A DNA stretch of 53,254 nt from NCBI GenBank assembly GCA_005888735.1, contig VBBN01000027.1, positions 163,845 to 217,098 of the forward strand, in the 5' to 3' direction. Below, piece by piece: positions 41,884 to 49,011 of the stretch. Position 1 is the stretch's first letter. Each line of letters begins with the position of its first letter. This DNA comes from Candidatus Bathyarchaeota archaeon. Lineage in GTDB: Archaea; Thermoproteota; Bathyarchaeia; 40CM-2-53-6. Made by a program: the position numbers and the translations under genes. The notes below the pieces were generated by a model. It made no database searches. It was not told the DNA's origin and saw only the letters and a program-made list of their open reading frames with translations.

Positions 41884-44800
41884 CTAAGCCCTCGCCTGGA
41901 GGGACGGAGGCTTTCTCCTTACCATGACAGTAGCAGCTCCGCTGAGGACGGCAACAGCGAGTACTCCTATCAGGATGTAGAAGAGGGTCGGGTCCAGCCC
42001 GAGAATGTTCGACGCCGCCTGCTGTGGAGGAGTTGTTGACGGGCTGGTCACCGTCACTGCTATGGTAGTTGTGTGGGATGTGGACCCGTTGGTCCCAGTC
42101 ACGGTAACTGTGTACGGCCCAGTGCCAGTGCTGACCGGCACGGCGATCGTCAGCGTGCTGGCTCCTGATGCGCCTAGGGTGAGCGATGTTGGATTCAGAG
42201 AGGCCTGCGGACCTGATGGAGACACGACAACTGAAGTCGACACTATTCCGGTGAAGCCGTTGAGGCTGGTGAAGGTAATCGTCGAAGCAGCGTTGTCGCC
42301 TGCTTGAATCGACATTGAAGGTCTACTTGCGGAGATACTGAAATCGGGTGGCGGAGGCAGAGTGACCGTCACGGTCACTACGCTCGTTGTATGAGACAAC
42401 GCGCCGCTCGTACCACTGACTGTTACGGTGTAAGTCCCTGCTGCTGTTGCGCTGAGTGTCAGGGTGGATGTGCCTGAGCCTATTACACTTGGCGGGTTCA
42501 GTGTAGCGGTTAGGCCGGCCGAGGGGTTCGCAGTGAGACTCACGTCGCCAATGAAACCGTCCTGAGACGTGACTGTGATGATCGATGTGCCCGAGGATCC
42601 TGTGATGATTGGTCCGACTGAGACCGGGCTTGCGTCTAAAGTGAAGTCTCCGAAGTTGAAGGTGACCGTTTTGGAATGTGAAGTAGAGCCGCTGGTGCCG
42701 GTGATTGTTACCGCGTAACTCCCTGCTGTGGTCGCACTGCAGGATAGCGTTGCTGTAGCCTGAGGTGGAATGGTGACAATGCTCGGCGCAATTGAGCCGC
42801 AGGTCAAACCCGTTGGGAGCGGAGTGTCGGACAGGGCAACATCGCCAGCGAAACCGTTCAGATCGATGAGAGTGATTGTTGAAGACGCCGAGTCGCCTAT
42901 GTTAACGAGAGAGGGTGAGGAGGCGGTTATGCTGAAGTCTGGGACATTTGTGAAGCTGAAGGTGGCTGTGGCGCTGTGGGCCAACGAGCCGCTGGTACCG
43001 GTTACTGTTACTGGGTAGTCGCCTGCTGTAGTGGAAGAGCAAGACAGAACTGTTGTTCCAGAGCCAGTGACACTGAGTGGGACGAAAGGATCGCACGTTA
43101 GGCCGACTGGAGAGGAGTTGGAGAAATCAACCGTCCCTGCGAAACTGTTCAGGGCTGTAAGTGAGATTGTTGAGATAGCCGGCTGCCCTGCGGCAACGGG
43201 GTTAGGCGAGGAGGCAGTTATCGTGAAGTCCACGACGTTCACCGTGATCACGGCTGTTGTGTGAGCTAGAGCCCCGCTCGTCCCAGTGACTGTTACGGTG
43301 TAAGTCCCTGCAATAGGAGCGGTCACATCTAAGGTCGATGTGCCCGAGCCTCCTATAACGCTCGTGGGACTTAGGATTGCTGACAGACCTGGGGACGGTG
43401 CCGCGTTCAGGTCGATCGTGCCGATGAAACTATTGAGGGATGTTATACTGATGGTTCCAGTGCCATGTGCCCCGGGGTCGAGGGGACCCTTGATGGTCGG
43501 GCTGGCGGAGATGGTGAAATCGGGTGTTGGGCCTGGTCTTACGCTAACGTCAAGGAAGGTGGTGTGGGACAATGAACCGCTGTTACCTGTCACTGCAGCA
43601 TGATGCGTACCGATAGGAGTCGCCCCGGTTGTCGAAATCGTGAGCGTTGAAGTGCCTGTTCCTCCAGAACTCAACAGCACCGTGTTAGGGCTAAAGGATG
43701 CGTCAAGACCTGCGACAGAGCCCGCATTAGCAGTCAAAGTCACAAGACCAGAGAACCCGTTCAGACTAGTCAGTGTGAATGTCGCGGTTCCGGACGAGCC
43801 TTGAACCACGTCTAGGGAGGAGACACTTCCAACTAGGCTGAAGTCGGACGTTGACACCGAAGTCACACTAACAGGCACAAAGGCGAAATGGGTACGAGAG
43901 CCGCTCGTGCCATTCACAAATACGTAGTACAGCCCCTCAGGAGTGTAGCTTGACACTGACACGTCGAGCTTGGATGAACCAGTTCCTCCTGCAGCGAGAT
44001 GGACCGTGGGGGACGCGATTGTTGCAGAAACACCAGAGGCACATAGAAGCGACAGCGACACATCCCCTGAGAAGGCGTATACACTGGTCAGACTAATGGT
44101 CGAGCTGCCGGCTGAGCCCGCAGCTATGGTAAGGGTCTCGGGATTCGCGGTCATGTTAAAGTCGGGACCGGGCACAGTAACAAACACTGATGTTCCGTTG
44201 AACACAGACCCGCTGCTACCACTCACACCCACAAAGTAGGACCCTGGGGAGGTTCCGGCTGGAACGGATACGTCTAACGTTGAGGTTCCCGGTGTGCCTG
44301 GGCCCACGGTCACCGACGTAGGCGAAATAGAGGCAACCAAATCAAAAGAATCTGCTGTCAGTTCAACCGTCCCGCTGAACCCCTTGAGGCTCGATACTGT
44401 GATGCTTGAGGAGCCTGAGAACCCAGCTAGAATTGTCAAATCCATAGGATTGGCCTCGAGCGCGAAACCTGGCTCAGTAACTAAGATGTAGACAGAAGCG
44501 GTGTCATTGACGGGCCCGCTTGCACCGATAACTAGCACTGAATAGTAGCCGGGAAGTACTAATGGTGAAGTCGCATCAACCGTAAGGGTCACCGTTGGAG
44601 CGCCAGGCAGGTCAACACTTGCATGGCTCAAGGATGCGGCAGGAAGCGAACCGAGACCCGAGACCTCCGCAGACAGCGCTACGTGGCCAGCAAAGCCGAA
44701 GCCGCTAGTGACATTGATCAGTGAAGTTCCTGAGCCACCGGGTGGAAACTCGAGAAAACTAGGGTCTGCGGAGATAGAGAAACCAGGCTTCACCACATGA

Positions 44801-45246
44801 ACGTACAGCAGAGCTGTGTGGAAAAGTGACCCACTTGTCGCGTTTACGGTGATAATGGAAAAGATTGGAGGCGAGGGCCCAAGCACTGAAACCGACAGGC
44901 TAGAACTAGCAGACCCCCCCGCGGTCAATGGCACACTGGTCGAACTCAGTGTTGCCGTGACTCCGGGTGACGCGGCTGCCGCGCTAAGCAAGATGGTTCC
45001 CGAAAAACCGTTGATGCTCGTCAACTCGAGTCCCGACGAATTCGTCCCGTCAACAAGAACTTCCAGAAACGGTTTGTCGGGGGAGATTGCGAAGTCAGCA
45101 ACGGAAGTGCATGATACTGGGGGCAGGATTGCATGTGAGGGCTGGGCAAATACAGGTAGGAGGATCAAACAAAATATCGTGGCTAGGCCCAAGGCAGCCT
45201 TTGAGATTCTTGGCCTAGGAGAATGACGAATCTCTTTGAGAATCAC
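41884..45246 (-). CDS. Giant secreted Ig-like repeat protein, C-terminally anchored (1120 aa)
   Basis: Paralogue of the 727-aa protein. The signal peptide (GLATIFCLILLPVFAQPSHA) aligns without gaps to the other leader. Ten Ig-like repeats of ~75-105 residues follow, starting near FAISPDKP, FSISADPS, FALEANPM, FNMTANPE, FSLVGSVS, FTISASPT, FTITASSP, FSITASSP, FTLDASPV and FSISASRP. Each has a GFxGxVxLS core and ends in TVTVTGTSGxxxHTxxVxV. Repeats 6-9 are shorter and more alike, suggesting recent expansion. The C-terminus is ILGLDPTLFYILIGVLAVAV plus a basic end (RRKPPSLQARA). GTG 45246 coincides with the start site predicted from the TATA box. Likely an S-layer-associated or adhesive stalk. 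Confidence 0.92.
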   Translation of the reverse strand: MILKEIRHSPRPRISKAALGLATIFCLILLPVFAQPSHAILPPVSCTSVADFAISPDKPFLEVLVDGTNSSGLELTSINGFSGTILLSAAAASPGVTATLSSTSVPLTAGGSASSSLSVSVLGPSPPIFSIITVNATSGSLFHTALLYVHVVKPGFSISADPSFLEFPPGGSGTSLINVTSGFGFAGHVALSAEVSGLGSLPAASLSHASVDLPGAPTVTLTVDATSPLVLPGYYSVLVIGASGPVNDTASVYILVTEPGFALEANPMDLTILAGFSGSSSITVSSLKGFSGTVELTADSFDLVASISPTSVTVGPGTPGTSTLDVSVPAGTSPGSYFVGVSGSSGSVFNGTSVFVTVPGPDFNMTANPETLTIAAGSAGSSTISLTSVYAFSGDVSLSLLCASGVSATIASPTVHLAAGGTGSSKLDVSVSSYTPEGLYYVFVNGTSGSRTHFAFVPVSVTSVSTSDFSLVGSVSSLDVVQGSSGTATFTLTSLNGFSGLVTLTANAGSVAGLDASFSPNTVLLSSGGTGTSTLTISTTGATPIGTHHAAVTGNSGSLSHTTFLDVSVRPGPTPDFTISASPTIKGPLDPGAHGTGTISITSLNSFIGTIDLNAAPSPGLSAILSPTSVIGGSGTSTLDVTAPIAGTYTVTVTGTSGALAHTTAVITVNVVDFTITASSPNPVAAGQPAISTISLTALNSFAGTVDFSNSSPVGLTCDPFVPLSVTGSGTTVLSCSSTTAGDYPVTVTGTSGSLAHSATATFSFTNVPDFSITASSPSLVNIGDSASSTITLIDLNGFAGDVALSDTPLPTGLTCGSIAPSIVTIPPQATATLSCSATTAGSYAVTITGTSGSTSHSKTVTFNFGDFTLDASPVSVGPIITGSSGTSIITVTSQDGFIGDVSLTANPSAGLTATLNPPSVIGSGTSTLTLSATAAGTYTVTVSGTSGALSHTTSVVTVTVTLPPPPDFSISASRPSMSIQAGDNAASTITFTSLNGFTGIVSTSVVVSPSGPQASLNPTSLTLGASGASTLTIAVPVSTGTGPYTVTVTGTNGSTSHTTTIAVTVTSPSTTPPQQAASNILGLDPTLFYILIGVLAVAVLSGAATVMVRRKPPSLQARA

Positions 45247-45268
45247 AGGGGCGGTTCCCCCTAGGCGT

Positions 45269-45285
45269 TGATTTAACCATTGTGG
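45269..45285 (-). promoter_or_regulatory. Promoter shared by the two giant surface-protein genes, copy 2
   Basis: Identical 17-mer to 37774-37790. TTAAAT (minus strand, centre ~45273) predicts transcription from ~45247, one base from the GTG start, so the mRNA is probably leaderless. Confidence 0.7.
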
Positions 45286-45638
45286 AGTTTGACTGGGAGA
45301 TTGGCCTCAGGTGAGGAGTGGCCTGGAAATATCCAGAAATATTCAGAAAGATTTCGAATCGTCGAGCCCGGGATTTCTTTCGACCGGCGGAAGTCCATTT
45401 TACGGACTGCGGAGATTGGATTTTTCCGACGGTAGTTGCCGATTCAGGTTCCCGAGCAGTCACCCGTACCCAACTCTGTCTTTCCCTGATGTTTGAGGGA
45501 TTGTCGATGGGAAGAGAAGGCTCTGATACACTATTCTGTGGAAGCTCGTGTCCGCGGAGAGTCCTGCTGAGAAGAGGCCTAGGTCTAGAATTGTAGGACC
45601 CCATCCTGATTGGCGTCTGGCTGCGCTACACCGACATT
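45286..45638. other. Intergenic region, no gene
   Basis: No protein-like frame found. Short direct repeats occur near 45328 (AAATATCCAG AAATATTCAG). Confidence 0.4.
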
Positions 45639-46107
45639 ATGACAGTCTTGCCGGTTGAGACGAGACGGTCAAGGGACCTGAACATTTGCCCTGCTGTTCC
45701 TTGTTGCTCTCGAACCGTACTTGTTCAACTAGCTCTTCGCCTACGGCAGTTTCGGCAAGTCGACAAACGGCGCGAGTCCTCCAACCCTCAGCTCGTTCTT
45801 CGACGTGTCAACCATTCTCTGGGCCCTTGACATTGGATCCGTCTACGGCATTCTCGCCCTGTTTACGAACCTGCTCGCGAAAGAAGAGAGGAAAGTCGTC
45901 GCTCCCTTGACGCTTGCACGGTACAGGCGGGAGAGGAATCTAGAACTCATTGCTGCGACAGCATTCTTCATCTCAGCCATCCCTCTCTTCTGGAGGCCAG
46001 CCTCACGGTTCTACTTCTGGATCGCTCCCTTTATCGTCCGACGGGGCGCGTGGCTGTTGAGCAGAATAGGTCCAGGCTTGAGGATTGGCCTTCGACCCCA
46101 CCTCTGA
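45639..46107 (+). pseudogene. Decayed small membrane protein (frameshift plus in-frame TAG)
   Basis: Three pieces line up as one ~155-aa membrane protein. ATG 45639 gives a basic N-terminus (MTVLPVETRRSRDL). After a frameshift between ~45679 and 45690: ALLFLVALEPYLFN. Then TAG 45730-45732, and in the same frame LFAYGSFGKSTNGASPPTLS, FFDVSTILWALDIGSVYGIL, ALFTNLLAKEERKVVAPL, ARYRRERNLELIAATAFF and ISAIPLFWRP. The last ~100 residues could still be expressed from GTG 45805. Two lesions argue for a real pseudogene rather than a single error. Family not named. Confidence 0.55.
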
Positions 46108-46187
46108 TTCCGGAAAGTGCCTTCATCAATGCGCTCGTCGTCTAATTGATCGTAATCAGAGAAATGGGACGTTGGCCCTAGCTCGGT

Positions 46188-47369
46188 TCATCTTGGGGTG
46201 GTCTGGTCTTCGAAAATCGTTTCGTATGCAAGTCGATGGAACCAGTGCGGTCCAGCTTCCTCTTCCGGGGCGAAACGTCCGCGTGGCGCGTAGCCTGATC
46301 TTGCTCCCTTGCTCACGAGGCTTATCGCTTCAATATCTTCATCGTCTACTTGTTCGCTAAGCCATGTCTTGTTTCGCTGGTGGAACATTTCCTCATTAAT
46401 CGCGTACTGGTACCAGTGGAACTGGGTGTTGTCGGGTTGTCCGGGGATTGGGCTGTAGATGTTGACAGATAGGCCCCAGGGGTAGAAGTTGAGTGTGAGG
46501 TTTGGAAAGACAAACCACCATAGTGCGAAGACTCGTCGGTCAAGGTTTTTCGGGTCTTGGAACCGAGGAGCGAGGAGTCGGGGGTCGAAGCCGTATTCTG
46601 GGTTGTGGGCGTAGACCCACTGAAGGCTACTGTACTTGTAGAGTTCTGTCTTGTAAGTGGACTGGTCGATGGCATCTGCCAGTCCCCCGGGTCCCTTGTG
46701 GACGAATCTGATGTGATAGTTGTCCATATAATTCCACACGTGCTGCTTCCAGTTTCCTTCAACAATGCGAACCTCGGCGTCGAGACGATGTCTCCTGAGA
46801 TTGGATAGGTTGATCCCAGGAATTGACTGCTGAACGCTCTGCACGAACTCGTGAAAAGGTGCCAGTGGATGGTCAAGGGCTGTGAAGATGAAAGGCCCCC
46901 ACTCGGCGACCTGAAGAGTTCTGAGGTGGTCTGATTCTCGCGGAAAGTTTTCCAAGCTCCCAAAGCCCGTCTGCGAAAGGAACCTTCCCTCAACGTCGAA
47001 CTGGCGTCCGTGCTGGGGACAAACTATCGCTCCACCTGTAGTGGGTGAATTTACGAGTGGGTGCCAGGCGTGGGTGCAGACGTTGGGAAAACAGTAAAGC
47101 TGGGCCCTCTGGCCGCGTTGAAGGAAGAACGGCTTGCCCAACAGGGTGAACGGGGAACGCGATCCGGATGACTTTAGAAACCCGGTGAATGAGGTTGGAT
47201 CTTTCCCGGAGATGTCTTGCTCAGGGACGAGAAGCCAGGTTTTAGCAAAGATAGTCCGGAGTTCCAGTTCGAGAAACTCCCCATCAGTGAAGGCGGAAGC
47301 AGGAAGCGACTCAGCCCTGCGAATATCGGGCTCTACGAGGAAATCTTTGGCCGAAAGGTTCTCTCTCAT
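46188..47369 (-). CDS. Rieske-type aromatic ring-hydroxylating oxygenase, large subunit
   Basis: Non-haem iron oxygenase alpha subunit, 393 aa. The Rieske [2Fe-2S] ligands are in VCTHAWHP (Cys98, His100) and CPQHGRQFD (Cys117, His120). The mononuclear iron site is NYMDNYHIRFVH (bridging Asp plus two His), followed by a C-terminal catalytic domain with WWFVFPNLTLNFYPWG. Substrates of related enzymes include aromatic acids and quaternary amines; not decided here. ATG 47369 fits the TATA box (start predicted ~47391); an ATG at 47408 would lie upstream of that. No ferredoxin or reductase partner is adjacent. Divergent SnoaL-like neighbour. Confidence 0.92.
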   Translation of the reverse strand: MRENLSAKDFLVEPDIRRAESLPASAFTDGEFLELELRTIFAKTWLLVPEQDISGKDPTSFTGFLKSSGSRSPFTLLGKPFFLQRGQRAQLYCFPNVCTHAWHPLVNSPTTGGAIVCPQHGRQFDVEGRFLSQTGFGSLENFPRESDHLRTLQVAEWGPFIFTALDHPLAPFHEFVQSVQQSIPGINLSNLRRHRLDAEVRIVEGNWKQHVWNYMDNYHIRFVHKGPGGLADAIDQSTYKTELYKYSSLQWVYAHNPEYGFDPRLLAPRFQDPKNLDRRVFALWWFVFPNLTLNFYPWGLSVNIYSPIPGQPDNTQFHWYQYAINEEMFHQRNKTWLSEQVDDEDIEAISLVSKGARSGYAPRGRFAPEEEAGPHWFHRLAYETIFEDQTTPR

Positions 47370-47414
47370 TGAACTCGACGCGGTCTTTCTTGGAATATGC
47401 TGTTCCATGTCTTC

Positions 47415-47420
47415 TTAAAT
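47415..47420. promoter_or_regulatory. Bidirectional TATA box between oxygenase and SnoaL-like gene
   Basis: CTTAAATAC / GTATTTAAG can be read in both directions: transcription predicted near 47391 (leftward, oxygenase) and 47442 (rightward, SnoaL-like gene). Confidence 0.5.
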
Positions 47421-47463
47421 ACGCAATGGCTCCTGTAGAAGAATTTGGAGATGTTCCAAGGTC

Positions 47464-47934
47464 ATGGGAGTGGATGAAAATCTTCGATTGATGAAAACGC
47501 TGGATGACGCGTGGAATGCTAAGGATTGGGATACTTTCAAGAAGCGTCATGCTGAGAACGTCGCAGTCTACTGGCCGGGCCAACCCGAACCAACAAGAGG
47601 ACGACATGCTCATCATGAGGAAGCCATCACCTTCTTCAAAGCCTTCGACAACCACATCGACAACAACCCGTACAAGATCCTGTTCGGCTCCAGCGAATAC
47701 ACTTGCTCAGTGGCCAGATGGACAGGAACCAACATAGGATCCTTCACGGGCCTCGATGGACGCACGATTCCGGCCACGAACAAAAAATTCGAGTTAGAGT
47801 TCTGCACCGTCGCTCAATGGAAGAACGGAGAGATTGTCGAGGAGAAACTTTTCTATGACCTGGTCGGGCTACTGAAACAGCTTGGACTAACACTAACCGG
47901 TAGAACCCAAACAGCGGAAGTAGCGGCCACCTAG
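47464..47934 (+). CDS. SnoaL-like (NTF2-fold) polyketide-cyclase/ester-cyclase family protein
   Basis: 156 aa, NTF2-like cone. Seen: LMKTLDDAWNAKDWDTFKKR, HAENVAVYWPGQPEPTRGRH, AITFFKAFDNHIDNNPYKIL, ARWTGTNIGSFTGLDGRTIP, FELEFCTVAQWKNGEIVEEK and LFYDLVGLLKQLGL. The RWTxTxxGxFxGxxxxxxP and EExxFYDxxGLLxQLGL blocks are classic for the SnoaL/ester-cyclase group. Members bind small hydrophobic compounds and may be enzymes or carriers. Divergent from the Rieske oxygenase with a shared TATA box, which suggests a related substrate. Confidence 0.9.
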   Translation: MGVDENLRLMKTLDDAWNAKDWDTFKKRHAENVAVYWPGQPEPTRGRHAHHEEAITFFKAFDNHIDNNPYKILFGSSEYTCSVARWTGTNIGSFTGLDGRTIPATNKKFELEFCTVAQWKNGEIVEEKLFYDLVGLLKQLGLTLTGRTQTAEVAAT

Positions 47935-48011
47935 AAGGAGCTCCCTGTTAAGCACTCACACTCTCCTCTCTCTTTCCCGTATTCTTCGAAATAGCTTTGC
48001 TCTGGAAGAGC

Positions 48012-48896
48012 TCACTCTGTTGCAACTAGTTTAGGTGCTATGTCTAGGAGGAAGCTTCGCCCCCTGCCGTCCTTATCCAGGTTCGGATTGTAAGCCGTGA
48101 GGTCAATGGCATTGATCTTTCCGGTTTTGTGCAGTTCCCGGAAGATCGTTAGAATGTCATAGTCTCTTAGACCGCCTGGCTCTGGAAAGTCGACGCTAGA
48201 CATGACAGATGGGTCGAACACGTCCACGTCCAGATGGGCGATAATCCAATCGCAAGAATCGTTCACGTGCTTGGCGGTTTGACGGGCGACTTTTCCTATG
48301 CCATCCTTCTTGACTTGTTTGGCGGTGATGAGTTTGACGTTGCTCTCGAGGGCCTTGTCTTCGCCGGGGTCGAGACTGCGCGAGCCGATGTGGACGACGT
48401 ATTCCGGGTCTAGGAGGGGGCGTGCTGCTTCAAGCTCGCTGGTGAGTCTGGGGCCGCGGCCGCAGGCCATTGCGAGGCACATTCCGCCTATGAAGCCGGA
48501 GTCGGTGGTCTCGGGGGTGTTGTAGTCGCCGTGGGCGTCCATCCAGACAATTCCAGGACGCCCCTTGTGAACGATTTTGAGGGCGGCTGTGCTTCCGACA
48601 ATGAACGAGCATTCGCCGCCAAGGAGGAACGTCAACCTGGTCCCATCGATACCCTTGACCAACTTCTCCCGAACCTTCCGAGTCCCTTCCAGAAACTCGT
48701 CAAAGTTGTGAAGGGTCTTGGAACCAAGGTCCGCTTCTATGCGAGGGCAATCAACATCTCCTAGGTCGACCAAGTTTGGGTCTGCAGACCTTAATCTGCT
48801 GAGGATTCCGGCGCTCCGGAGGTTTGTCACAGCCTCGCTCATGCCTCTGTACTTTGCAAGAGTATAGATTGGGATTCCGACAAACGAGAGCTTCAA
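48012..48896 (-). CDS. Arginase/agmatinase-family (ureohydrolase) protein
   Basis: Mn-dependent ureohydrolase fold, 294 aa. Metal-site motifs: LLGGECSF (91-98), where relatives have GGDHS, so the first His ligand is Cys96 here; WMDAHGDYN (Asp120, His122, Asp124); and AHLDVDVFDPSV (Asp223, Asp225, Asp228). Five of six ligands are conserved. Cys at the first position occurs in a subset of uncharacterised arginase-family proteins, so the substrate (arginine, agmatine, formiminoglutamate or other) is uncertain and activity may differ. Start TTG, ~7 nt after the start site predicted from CTTTTAGAAG. Confidence 0.9.
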   Translation of the reverse strand: MKLSFVGIPIYTLAKYRGMSEAVTNLRSAGILSRLRSADPNLVDLGDVDCPRIEADLGSKTLHNFDEFLEGTRKVREKLVKGIDGTRLTFLLGGECSFIVGSTAALKIVHKGRPGIVWMDAHGDYNTPETTDSGFIGGMCLAMACGRGPRLTSELEAARPLLDPEYVVHIGSRSLDPGEDKALESNVKLITAKQVKKDGIGKVARQTAKHVNDSCDWIIAHLDVDVFDPSVMSSVDFPEPGGLRDYDILTIFRELHKTGKINAIDLTAYNPNLDKDGRGRSFLLDIAPKLVATE

Positions 48897-49011
48897 ATGT
48901 CAACCTTCGATAGGTGGATGAGACTTCTAAAAGAAATCGTTTCGGATTCTATCAGAGGTGAGCTCGGTTAGAGATGGCACTCCTCAAAAAACGCACCCCG
49001 GAGGCGAGGAT

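Noticed and set aside
45211-45222. Fourth copy of the CCTAGGAGAATG element
   Set aside because: Partial match (12 nt) inside the coding start of the 1120-aa gene, without the TTAA core at the right distance.
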